A DNA stretch of 33,938 bases from an uncultured Chthonomonas sp. GTDB taxonomy: Bacteria > Armatimonadota > Chthonomonadetes > Chthonomonadales > CAJBBX01. Under the pieces are notes generated by a model, which saw nothing but the letters and a program-made list of their open reading frames with translations, ran no database searches and was not told the DNA's origin. The stretch spans positions 1 to 33,938 of the forward strand of contig CAJBBX010000116.1 in NCBI GenBank assembly GCA_903951425.1, given 5' to 3'. Shown here in pieces: positions 24,872 through 33,938 of the stretch. A program made the translations under genes and the position numbers. The stretch's first letter is position 1. Each line of letters opens with the position of its first letter.

Positions 24872-25143
24872 CCGCGGACCGCCAGACTGGTCCGGCCGAA
24901 CTCCAATGCCGCCGAAGCGAAAATGGCGCCTAACCACGAAGGTGAACCGCCGGACCACGGCGAAACTAGCCATGCATCGTCCTCACGGGCGCCGCACGGG
25001 GTAACCTGTTGGCAGCCTGGACACGGACTCGCCCAGTTGGGTCGAGAGGCAAGGCTCGTGCGACGGTGCACGCAGGAACCGCCTGACGCACATCGAACCT
25101 GATGTCAGCAATCACAGTCCATCTCGGACGGAGAGGATCACGT
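24872..25143. other. Intergenic stretch upstream of the DUF5679 gene
   Basis: No convincing gene: the minus-strand frame across it has no Shine-Dalgarno site and runs through the sigH promoter. Small hairpins are visible (GTGCG…CGCAC near 25058-25092; ACATC/GATGT just after) but match no riboswitch I know. A promoter for the downstream mini-gene must be here, but no clear -35/-10 pair stands out. Confidence 0.4.
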
Positions 25144-25281
25144 ATGGAAGCCTATTGCGTCAAGTGCAAGGCCAAGAAGGAAATGAAGGATCCCACGAGC
25201 ATCACGATGAAGAACGGCAAGCCCGCGACCACCGGTACCTGCGCCACCTGCGGGACCAAGATGTTCAAGATCGGCAAGTAG
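25144..25281 (+). CDS. DUF5679 mini-protein with two CxxC knuckles
   Basis: A 45-residue protein beginning MEAYCVKCKAKKEM, with ITMKNGKPATTGTCATCG and KMFKIGK near the end. This is the recognisable pattern of DUF5679, a small protein found in Chloroflexi, Actinobacteria, Armatimonadota and candidate phyla. Two Cys-x2-Cys pairs (CVKC, CATC) should bind one zinc as a zinc ribbon; the strong basic character fits nucleic-acid or ribosome association, but function is unknown. AGAGGA lies 6-7 bases before the ATG. It stands alone, divergent from sigH and convergent with fmdB. Confidence 0.88.
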   Translation: MEAYCVKCKAKKEMKDPTSITMKNGKPATTGTCATCGTKMFKIGK

Positions 25282-25569
25282 CGAGGTCGCTTCGGGCGCT
25301 GCAGGCTACCGGGCACTCGGACAGCACTGCCTGCGCCCCACCTCTATATCGACACGGCTCGGCGCCGGCTGTTCGGTAGAGCACCAGGGACTACCACTGC
25401 CGGCGTCGGCGCATACCATCGGGGAGGTCGGACACGGCGTTACCTAACGACGCTACCCAATGGTTGGGGGTGCAGGACCGGACCGAGGTGCACCACCTGC
25501 GGGCGGTCACGCGAATCCGCGACTACCTGAAGGCTGCACTGGGCACCCAGCGCCGGCCAGATGCAAAGC
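25282..25569. other. Gene-free stretch between convergent small genes
   Basis: No coding frame with a start signal, no complete tRNA and no riboswitch motif is seen. A GGTAGAGCA run near 25375-25383 resembles a D-arm, but no matching T-arm or acceptor follows. The region ends at the terminator-like hairpin at 25570. Confidence 0.4.
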
Positions 25570-25596
25570 AGCGGAGCGCCAGAGCGGCGCTCCGCT
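25570..25596 (-). terminator. Terminator-like hairpin downstream of fmdB
   Basis: A perfect 11-bp stem (AGCGGAGCGCC/GGCGCTCCGCT) closes a 5-base loop, 26 bases beyond the fmdB stop on the minus strand, followed by GCTTTGC. The T-tract is short, so efficiency is uncertain; it could also serve the convergent plus-strand transcript. Confidence 0.55.
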
Positions 25597-25622
25597 TGGT
25601 TCCCACTCCGGTAGCCGCCAGG

Positions 25623-25928
25623 CTACTCGGTGGTCTTTGCCGGCGTTGACGGCGCCGGTGTGGCGGTTGGCGGGGTCTCCGGCTTGGCAGGAGCGGCGAC
25701 AGGAGCCTTCTCCGGCTCGGACTTGCCCGCGACGGTGCTGCTCTTTCTGGCGTAGTCGTTCACATGGAAGCCTGAGCCCTTGAACGCAATACCCACAGGG
25801 AAGACGAGCTTCCGCAACTCACCACCGCAATCATCGTGCTCCTTCAGCGGAGCGTCCGACATGCGCTGCGTGACCTCAAACGTGGCCTTGCAGCGCGTAC
25901 ACTCGTACCCGTACACTGGCACGGTCAT
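25623..25928 (-). CDS. FmdB-family zinc ribbon protein (CxxC…HxxC variant)
   Basis: A 101-residue protein of the FmdB/CxxC_CXXC_SSSS regulatory family: N-terminus VPVYGYECTRCKATFEV and the core GIAFKGSGFHVNDY are diagnostic. The second zinc pair, usually CPxCGG, is here HDDCGG, giving CxxC plus HxxC. The C-terminal ~40 residues are a Pro/Ala/Thr/Lys-rich tail. FmdB was first linked to formamidase/acetamidase regulation, but the general role is unknown. ATG 25928 is used; a GTG three bases earlier is also possible. An extended -10 promoter lies just upstream. Confidence 0.88.
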   Translation of the reverse strand: MTVPVYGYECTRCKATFEVTQRMSDAPLKEHDDCGGELRKLVFPVGIAFKGSGFHVNDYARKSSTVAGKSEPEKAPVAAPAKPETPPTATPAPSTPAKTTE

Positions 25929-25961
25929 CACCTCACCAACTGGATTGCCGAATCACTTAGG

Positions 25962-25970
25962 ATTATAGCA
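25962..25970 (-). promoter_or_regulatory. Extended -10 promoter of fmdB
   Basis: The minus strand reads TGC-TATAAT: a perfect -10 with the TGn extension and no good -35, as is common for extended -10 promoters. The predicted leader is about 27 bases. Confidence 0.65.
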
Positions 25971-26022
25971 GACGACGCCCTGCCGGGGTTCCCGTTGGGC
26001 GCCGCAGGAGGGCTACGAGCGT

Positions 26023-27219
26023 ATGGATGGCGACGGTTCGGTCCTGGCCATCGGCCTCATGTCCGGTACCTCGGCCGATGGGATCGATGCCGCACTGGTG
26101 CGGGTACGGCTGCAGCCGGGCGGCCCGCCGGACGTCCTGGCCGCGCGCTCTGCCCCCCATCCAGACGCTCTGCGCTCCGCGATTCTGGCCGCTTGCGTTC
26201 CAGGCGACTACGGCGCCGACAAGCTCTGCGCCCTGCATCAGGCCCTGGGCTGGGCCTTCGGCCAGGCCGCAGTCGACCTGTGCGCCTCCCTGGACATGGA
26301 CCTCGGCGATGTCGACGTCATCGGCAGCCACGGCCAGACGATCTGGCACCAGCCTGACGCTGTCGACCTCAGCGAATACGCCTGCCGAGGCACCCTGCAA
26401 CTCGGCAATCCGGCGGTCATTGCCGCCATGACCGGCTGCACGGTGGTCTCCGACTTCAGGTCGGCGGACATGGCGCTTGGCGGTCAAGGCGCGCCCCTGG
26501 TTCCCATGGTGGACTGGCTCACCCTGAGCGCCGACCACGTTGATCGTGCTGTCCAGAACATCGGCGGGATCGGCAACGTCACCTGGCTTCGGCGCGGACG
26601 GACTACCCGCGACATCGTGGCGTTCGACACGGGGCCCGGCAACATGCTAATCGATGCCGCCGCGAGTTACGTCAGCGGTGGAGGTGTTTCGATGGATGTC
26701 GATGGCCGGTTCGCCCGCACCGGACGTGCGAGTGACGCCATGGTGCGGCGGCTCATCGACGAGACGCCCTACTATGCAACGCCGCCGCCCAGGAGTACCG
26801 GGCGCGAGGCGTTCGGTGAAGCGTACTTCCGCAACACGGTCCTGCCGACGGCGCACGCAATGGGCGTCCACGGGACCGACATTGTGGCCACGCTCACCGA
26901 GTTGACCGCCCGATCCATCGCCGATGCGTACAGGAGATGGCTGCCCGGCTTCGGCGCCGGGGCGCAGGTGGTGGCCTGCGGTGGCGGTACACAAAACCCG
27001 GCCCTGATGGCACAACTGCGTGCGAACCTCGACGACTGTGTCGTGACCACATCCGATGCCCTCGGCGTCGACGCCTCCGCGAAGGAGTCCGTCGCGTTTG
27101 CCGTCCTGGCGGCTATGACGCTTCGGGGCCTGCCGGGCAACGTGCCCAGCGCAACCGGGGCCTCGGATCCAACGATCCTGGGCAGCATCACGCCCGGCTC
27201 CCGGCGGCCCATCTGGTAG
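26023..27219 (+). CDS. anmK: Anhydro-N-acetylmuramic acid kinase
   Basis: AnmK opens the 1,6-anhydro ring of anhydroMurNAc and phosphorylates it, recycling cell-wall sugar. The 398-residue protein has the phosphate-binding loop GLMSGTSADGIDAALV near residue 11, then VIGSHGQTIWH, FRSADMALGGQGAPLVP, NIGGIGNVTWL and FDTGPGNMLIDA, all family signatures. Near the C-terminus are VVACGGGTQNP and GVDASAKESVAFAVLA. AGGAGG lies 11 bases before ATG 26023, slightly long. It is followed by murJ after 12 bases, pairing two cell-wall functions. No MurQ etherase is seen in the window. Confidence 0.96.
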   Translation: MDGDGSVLAIGLMSGTSADGIDAALVRVRLQPGGPPDVLAARSAPHPDALRSAILAACVPGDYGADKLCALHQALGWAFGQAAVDLCASLDMDLGDVDVIGSHGQTIWHQPDAVDLSEYACRGTLQLGNPAVIAAMTGCTVVSDFRSADMALGGQGAPLVPMVDWLTLSADHVDRAVQNIGGIGNVTWLRRGRTTRDIVAFDTGPGNMLIDAAASYVSGGGVSMDVDGRFARTGRASDAMVRRLIDETPYYATPPPRSTGREAFGEAYFRNTVLPTAHAMGVHGTDIVATLTELTARSIADAYRRWLPGFGAGAQVVACGGGTQNPALMAQLRANLDDCVVTTSDALGVDASAKESVAFAVLAAMTLRGLPGNVPSATGASDPTILGSITPGSRRPIW

Positions 27220-27231
27220 ACTTGCCGCAGA

Positions 27232-28872
27232 ATGAGCGAGACCACCGAGGCCGCCCAGCAACCGGGCCGAAACGATACCAGCAGGCGCATGGCGGGCGCC
27301 GCAGCGGTCATGATGGTGTCCATGTTCGCGAGCCGCGTCCTGGGCTTCGTGCGCGATGCCATCATCTCCGGCAAGTTCGGCCAGGGCGCAGGCTCGGACG
27401 TCTACTACGCGGCGTTCAACGTGCCCGATCTGCTCTTCTACCTCATCGCCGGCGGCGCGCTCTCATCGGCCTTCATCCCCGTCTTCACCGAGAAGATCAC
27501 TTTGGGTCGGCGGCAAGAGGCGTGGCGCATCTTCAGCACCGTAGCCTGCGTCATGTTCCTCGTGGTCTCCGTGGTGGTGATCGTGGGCGAGCTCTTGGCG
27601 CACCAGTTGGTTCGTCTCACGAGCTACGGATTTGCACCGAGCCTGATCCCCGAGACGGTCCGTCTGACGCGAATCGTGCTGCCCGCGCAGATCTGCTTCT
27701 TTCTGGGCGGACTGATGATGGGCGCCCAACAGGCGCACGGTAAGTTCTTTGTGCCCTCGCTGGGCCCAAACATCTACAACGTCGGCATCATCGTGGGCGG
27801 GATGGCGCTGGGGTCGACGCTGGGGCCTGAGGGGCTCTGCTGGGGCGCGCTTGGCGGCGCCGTCATCGGCAACTTCGTGATCCAGCTGATCGGCGTCCGC
27901 AAGCTGGGCATGCACTTCACGCCCTCGCTGGCCTGGCGCGACCCGGACGTTATGCGCGTCTGGAAGCTCATGCTGCCGGTCATCTTCGGCATCGCGCTCC
28001 CGCAGGTGAGCATGTTGTTCAATAAGATCTTCGCCTCCTCGCTGGGCCAGGGCCCCGTCTCCGCCCTCCAGCGCGGAGCGCTGCTGATGCAAGCGCCCCT
28101 GGGCATCTTCGGGCAGGCGCTTGCGATCGCCATCTTCCCAACCATGGCCGCGCAGGCCGCCCGCAAGGACTTCGGCGGCATGCGCAACACTGTAAACCAG
28201 GGCATGCGGTTCGTCTTGTTCCTGACGATCCCCAGTTCGGCGGGACTCGTTCTGCTGGGCCACCCGGCGATCGCCCTCTGGCTGCAACACGGCGTATTCC
28301 GCCAGGCCGACACCGACATGGTGGTCGTGGCGCTTACCTACTACTCCATCGGCCTCTTCGCCTGGGCCGCGCAGGGAGTGCTGAGCCGCGGGTTCTACGC
28401 GCTGCAGGACACCGTGACGCCGGTGGTCGTGGGCACGGTGGTGACGCTGATCTTCATCCCGACCAACCTCTTCTTCATGAACGGCCTCCATCTGGGGATG
28501 GTGGGCCTCCCGCTGGCCACCACCGTGGCCGCCACGCTGCATATGCTGGCCATGGGGACGGTCCTCTCCCGCCGCCTATCCGGCATCGGCTCGGCGGGCA
28601 TCGTCCGGTCGGCAGTTCTCATCTGCGCGGCCAGCGCCATCGCCGGTGCAGCCGGGTGGGCGACGCTTCGCCTCGTCGAGTTTGCTCCGGCCCTGGGTAG
28701 CGGGCTTGCCGCCGTCAAGCTCGGAGCCCTGCTCCGGTTACTGGCGGGCGGCGGCGTCTTCGTCGGCGTCTACTTCGGCGCGGCATTTGCCCTCAAGATG
28801 GACGAAACGAGCCAGATCGTCGGGATGCTCCGCCGCCGCCGAGCCCGAGCCGGGGCCGCGCCCACGGCCTGA
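27232..28872 (+). CDS. murJ: Lipid II flippase MurJ (MviN)
   Basis: A 546-residue polytopic membrane protein of the MOP superfamily, predicted to have about 14 helices. It flips lipid II across the inner membrane for peptidoglycan synthesis. Signatures include SRVLGFVRDAIISGKFG, DVYYAAFNVPDLLFYLIAGG and SSAFIPVF at the N-terminus and PLGIFGQALAIAIFPTMAAQ in the middle. The N-terminus has a short hydrophilic extension, and the C-terminus is basic. It lies 12 bases after anmK with a weak ribosome site. Confidence 0.95.
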   Translation: MSETTEAAQQPGRNDTSRRMAGAAAVMMVSMFASRVLGFVRDAIISGKFGQGAGSDVYYAAFNVPDLLFYLIAGGALSSAFIPVFTEKITLGRRQEAWRIFSTVACVMFLVVSVVVIVGELLAHQLVRLTSYGFAPSLIPETVRLTRIVLPAQICFFLGGLMMGAQQAHGKFFVPSLGPNIYNVGIIVGGMALGSTLGPEGLCWGALGGAVIGNFVIQLIGVRKLGMHFTPSLAWRDPDVMRVWKLMLPVIFGIALPQVSMLFNKIFASSLGQGPVSALQRGALLMQAPLGIFGQALAIAIFPTMAAQAARKDFGGMRNTVNQGMRFVLFLTIPSSAGLVLLGHPAIALWLQHGVFRQADTDMVVVALTYYSIGLFAWAAQGVLSRGFYALQDTVTPVVVGTVVTLIFIPTNLFFMNGLHLGMVGLPLATTVAATLHMLAMGTVLSRRLSGIGSAGIVRSAVLICAASAIAGAAGWATLRLVEFAPALGSGLAAVKLGALLRLLAGGGVFVGVYFGAAFALKMDETSQIVGMLRRRRARAGAAPTA

Positions 28873-28912
28873 GCCCCCCGGTCCAGGCAGCATAGGCTGC
28901 GGTATACTCCTG

Positions 28913-28945
28913 ACTTGCAGGCCGCGGGATCGGACGGTCCCGTGG
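28913..28945 (+). promoter_or_regulatory. Possible -10 and leader hairpin upstream of purL
   Basis: TATACT (28913-28918) has no clear -35 but could start a transcript near 28925. A hairpin CCGCGGGA/TCCCGTGG (one G-U pair, 8-base loop, 28922-28945) would then sit at the 5' end of the mRNA. It does not resemble a purine riboswitch. Confidence 0.3.
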
Positions 28946-28986
28946 CGGCTTGGATTCGTCCCGGCAACAGCGATATCGTGCACCAC

Positions 28987-28992
28987 AAGGAG
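28987..28992 (+). promoter_or_regulatory. Shine-Dalgarno AAGGAG deciding the TTG start of purL
   Basis: AAGGAG lies 7 bases before TTG 29000, which gives the conserved PurL N-terminus (PETYREMGL). The open frame upstream to 28646 is a shadow of murJ. Confidence 0.8.
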
Positions 28993-28999
28993 TCCTGAG

Positions 29000-31255
<2,256 letters not shown>

Positions 31256-31257
31256 GC

Positions 31258-32739
31258 ATGGATTCGTGGCGACAGGACGGCGTGCACGATGAGTGCGGCG
31301 TCTTCGGCGTGTTTGGCCGTGGCGAGGACGTCGCCCGTACCACGTACTTCGGTCTTTTCGCCCTGCAGCACCGCGGACAGGAGAGCGCCGGCATCGCTGT
31401 GGCCGACGACGTCACGGTGCGCGTCCACAAAGAGATGGGCCTCGTAACGCAGGTCTTCGACGAGAGGCGCCTCAAGCGCTTCCGCCCCTGCCACATCGCC
31501 ATCGGCCACACCCGCTACTCAACGATGGGCTCTGCCGTGGTGCGCAACGCCCAGCCGATCCTGCTGACGGCGCCCGCCGGGCAGATCGCGGTGGCCCACA
31601 ACGGCAACCTCGTAAACACGCAGGCCCTCCGCGACAAGATGACCAACGAGGGCACCCAGTTCGATACGACCAACGACAGCGAGGTCATCGCCCGCATCCT
31701 GGCTGAGTGCTGGACCGGCTCCATCGAGGACGCCATTCGGACCATGATGGGCCGGGTCTCGGGCGCCTACTCGCTCGTGGTGCTGACCAAGGACCGGCTG
31801 ATCGCCGTCCGCGACCCGCACGGAATCCGCCCCCTATCGCTGGGCAGGATCGGCCCGACGGCCTACGCGGTCGCCTCGGAGACCTGTGCGCTGAACGTCA
31901 CGGGGGCGCAGTTCGTCCGCGAGATCGAGCCGGGCGAGATGGTCACGATCGACGACAAGGGCGTCGTCGAGTCGCAGGTCGTGCCCACAGCCCGCCACGC
32001 CACCTGCATCTTCGAGTTCATCTACTTCGCCCGGCCCGACAGCCGCATCTTCGACCGTACGCTGCACCAGGCCCGCCGCCGCATGGGGCAGGAGTTGGCC
32101 CGCGAGCATCCGGCGCCGGGCGCGCAGATCGTCATGCCCATCCCCGACTCGGCCATACCCGCTGCACTGGGCTACGCCGAGGCCGCCCGCCTGCCATACA
32201 GCGAAGGCGTGGTGAAGAACCGCTACATCCAGCGCACCTTCATCCAGCCCGACCAGCGGATGCGCGAGCTTGGCGCCAAGCTGAAGTACACGCCGTTGCG
32301 CGATGTGTTGGACGGCCGCCGCGTGGTCATGGTGGACGACTCCATCGTGCGCGGCAACACCACAGGCAAACTGGTTCGCATGCTCCTGGAGGCCGGGGCC
32401 AAGGAAGTCCATGTCCGCATCAGCTCGCCGCCCGTGAAGTACCCCTGCTACTACGGGATCGACATGGCCGACCAGGACGAACTCGTGGCGCACAAGCACT
32501 CCGTCGAGGACATCCGGCGGATGATCGGCGCCACGTCGTTGGGTTACCTCTCCCTCGAAGGGGTCGTCAGAGGAATCGGCATGCACAAGAACAGCTTCTG
32601 CCGAGCCTGCTTTGACGGCAAGTACCCGATCGACATCCCGGAGCACGTTCGGATCAGCAAGATGATGCTGGAGGACGTGTGCGAGCCATCACCGGAAGGC
32701 GGCGACCCAATCGACGACCTTCCAGCGCTCCCAGCCTGA
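31258..32739 (+). CDS. purF: Amidophosphoribosyltransferase (Fe-S type)
   Basis: PurF transfers glutamine-derived ammonia to PRPP, the first committed step of purine synthesis. The 493-residue protein has a 12-residue propeptide before the catalytic Cys13 (DECGVFGVFG), which must be cleaved. The glutaminase domain shows LQHRGQESAGIA and HTRYSTMG; the PRPP loop is VVMVDDSIVRGNTTGK. Four cysteines in the Bacillus-type [4Fe-4S] positions are present: Cys250, Cys397, Cys448 and Cys451 (FCRAC). Propeptide plus cluster marks it as the oxygen-sensitive Bacillus class rather than the E. coli class. It follows purL by two bases. Confidence 0.97.
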   Translation: MDSWRQDGVHDECGVFGVFGRGEDVARTTYFGLFALQHRGQESAGIAVADDVTVRVHKEMGLVTQVFDERRLKRFRPCHIAIGHTRYSTMGSAVVRNAQPILLTAPAGQIAVAHNGNLVNTQALRDKMTNEGTQFDTTNDSEVIARILAECWTGSIEDAIRTMMGRVSGAYSLVVLTKDRLIAVRDPHGIRPLSLGRIGPTAYAVASETCALNVTGAQFVREIEPGEMVTIDDKGVVESQVVPTARHATCIFEFIYFARPDSRIFDRTLHQARRRMGQELAREHPAPGAQIVMPIPDSAIPAALGYAEAARLPYSEGVVKNRYIQRTFIQPDQRMRELGAKLKYTPLRDVLDGRRVVMVDDSIVRGNTTGKLVRMLLEAGAKEVHVRISSPPVKYPCYYGIDMADQDELVAHKHSVEDIRRMIGATSLGYLSLEGVVRGIGMHKNSFCRACFDGKYPIDIPEHVRISKMMLEDVCEPSPEGGDPIDDLPALPA

Positions 32740-32756
32740 AAAGCGAGGCGGCCCAC

Positions 32757-33773
32757 GTGGCACTCCTTCAGACCAACAACCTGACCAAGATTTACAATAA
32801 CCGATTAATTGCAGTAAACGGCGTCAATCTGGCTGTAGAGCCTGGGTGGGTGTTTGGCTTGCTCGGCCCGAACGGCGCGGGCAAGACTACCATGCTTAAG
32901 CTCGTGATGGGCCTTCAGTCGCCCACTGCAGGCTCGGTGACCCTCTTTGGCGACAAGGTCAGCCCGAACTCCTCCAACGTCCGGCAGCGGATCGGCTACC
33001 TGCCCACCAACCCAAAGTTCCCGCCGACGCTCACGCCCATCGGCTATCTGGACCTTGTGGGGCAGCTCTTCGGCATGGACGCCGGCCTCCGCAAGCCCCG
33101 GCTGGCAGCCCTGCTCCGCGCCGTTGACCTCCTCGGCGCGGCAGCCCAGCCCATCAAGACGCTCTCCACGGGCATGACCACGCGGCTGGGCATCGCAGCC
33201 GCGCTCATGAACGATCCCGAACTGCTGATCTGGGACGAGCCCACGGCGGGCCTCGACCCCGCGGCCCGGAAGTACACGCTGGATCTCATTCGCGAACTCG
33301 GGCAGGAGAAGACGATCATCGTCTCGTCGCACATCCTGTCTGATATCGACCGCGTCTGCGACCATGTGGGCATCATGCACGACGGCAAGGTGATCTACTG
33401 CGGTTCAGTTGCCGACCTGAAGCGCACCATCGGCCGCAACACGATCGAGGTCGAGCTTGACGGTCCCGAAGCTCGCCTTGCGTCGTGGGAGGCCGAGGCC
33501 CGAGTGCTGCCCCCCGTGCGGGCCGTGCAGCGCACGGGACCGTGGGCCTCCGTGGCACTGGACCCTGACGCCACACTCGCCGCGCCGCTGGCCTCGCTTC
33601 TCGCGCTGGCCACGCAACACGAGCTTGAGGTGCTGTCCGTCACGTCCGCCCGGGCGCAGACGGAGGATGCTTTCCTACAGCTACTGGAGGCTGACCAAGC
33701 CAATGGGTTCTCAAGGGCCTACAGCGAGATGGCGCCGGCAGGTGATGGCGCTGTCGGCGCTGTGCAAAGCTGA
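32757..33773 (+). CDS. ABC-2 exporter ATP-binding protein (second system)
   Basis: A 338-residue ATPase. It has Walker A GLLGPNGAGKTT, signature LSTGMTTRLGIAAAL, Walker B LLIWDEPTAGLDPAARK and switch SSHILSDIDRVC, as in the CcmA/NatA-like ABC-2 exporters. A ~110-residue C-terminal extension follows the core. GTG 32757 is used: GCGAGG lies 8 bases before it and the fold begins at once (LLQTNNLTKIY). It follows purF by 17 bases, but a functional link to purine synthesis is not evident. Its end overlaps the start of a membrane protein gene, presumably its permease. Confidence 0.9.
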   Translation: MALLQTNNLTKIYNNRLIAVNGVNLAVEPGWVFGLLGPNGAGKTTMLKLVMGLQSPTAGSVTLFGDKVSPNSSNVRQRIGYLPTNPKFPPTLTPIGYLDLVGQLFGMDAGLRKPRLAALLRAVDLLGAAAQPIKTLSTGMTTRLGIAAALMNDPELLIWDEPTAGLDPAARKYTLDLIRELGQEKTIIVSSHILSDIDRVCDHVGIMHDGKVIYCGSVADLKRTIGRNTIEVELDGPEARLASWEAEARVLPPVRAVQRTGPWASVALDPDATLAAPLASLLALATQHELEVLSVTSARAQTEDAFLQLLEADQANGFSRAYSEMAPAGDGAVGAVQS

Positions 33774-33938
33774 CCTCAGCTCTCTCGGACGCACCTGGGT
33801 CTTCCGGGGCTGGCTCATCGCACTGGCGATCAGCGAACTGCTGACGCTTTCGGGCGCCCTCGCCAGCGGCCGTAGCGGCGCCATACCAGCCTCGCTGGTG
33901 CTCTCCATGAGCCTCCAGGGCTTCCTGTTCGTCTGGAG
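33703..33938 (+). CDS. ABC-2 permease, N-terminal part (cut by window end)
   Basis: The frame runs open to the right edge and encodes about 78 residues. After a basic N-terminus comes KADLSSLGRTWVFRGWL, then hydrophobic stretches LIALAISELLTLSG and ASLVLSMSLQGFLFVW, consistent with the first helices of an ABC-2 permease. Two starts are possible: ATG 33703 (GGAGG 12 bases upstream, 71-base overlap with the ATPase gene) or ATG 33745. Identity rests on position after the ATPase and on hydrophobicity. Confidence 0.55.
   Translation, partial: MGSQGPTARWRRQVMALSALCKADLSSLGRTWVFRGWLIALAISELLTLSGALASGRSGAIPASLVLSMSLQGFLFVW

Noticed and set aside
24796-25071. 91-residue minus-strand gene upstream of sigH
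   Set aside because: It runs through the sigH promoter and has no ribosome site or family resemblance.
25460-25783. 107-residue plus-strand frame
   Set aside because: It overlaps fmdB antisense and the terminator-like hairpin; composition looks non-coding.

Overview
This looks like a gene-dense, high-GC bacterial chromosome segment. It carries 22 protein genes inside the window and two more cut by its edges. The mix points to a deep-branching Terrabacteria lineage such as Armatimonadota or a Firmicutes-related group: a SigH-type sigma factor, an M16 peptidase-dapB pair, a PurF with a propeptide and Fe-S cysteines, a DUF5679 mini-protein, FmdB, and frequent TTG/GTG starts behind strong Shine-Dalgarno sites. 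No rRNA gene is present to settle this, so the phylum is an inference.

Bases 1-3450 look accessory. An SF2 helicase, open at the left edge, converges on a DUF559/Vsr-like nuclease. The stretch ends at a 3' fragment of a tRNA-Gly gene (T-arm, acceptor 3' strand and CCA, with no 5' half), followed at once by a perfect terminator hairpin. This is the geometry expected at the far end of an element integrated into a tRNA gene. The intact tRNA and an integrase would then lie to the left, outside the window.

Bases 3521-12267 run on the plus strand: M16 peptidase, dapB (lysine/diaminopimelate synthesis), an anti-sigma-like zinc-finger membrane protein, and an ABC-2 exporter. The exporter's ATPase and first permease are separated from its second permease by a 983-residue secreted glycoside-hydrolase-like protein. 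Bases 12277-15691 (minus strand) hold a NupOPQ-type nucleoside/BMP-family ABC importer with no visible substrate-binding lipoprotein. A REP-like hairpin and a 127-residue orphan gene follow.

Bases 16485-21883 form a tight plus-strand run: a glycyl radical enzyme without its activase, a fused CbiM-CbiQ cobalt/nickel transporter subunit, CbiO with a His-rich tail, and a small two-helix membrane protein. Bases 21880-24764 (minus strand) carry gpsA, an M42 aminopeptidase and sigH, the last with a recognisable housekeeping promoter. Next come the DUF5679 mini-gene and fmdB, then plus-strand cell-wall genes (anmK, murJ), purine genes (purL, purF), and a second ABC-2 exporter that runs off the right edge.

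The best candidates for something undescribed are the helicase/nuclease pair at the tRNA-Gly scar, the exporter wrapped around the giant secreted protein, and the glycyl-radical-enzyme/cobalt-nickel-transport cluster.
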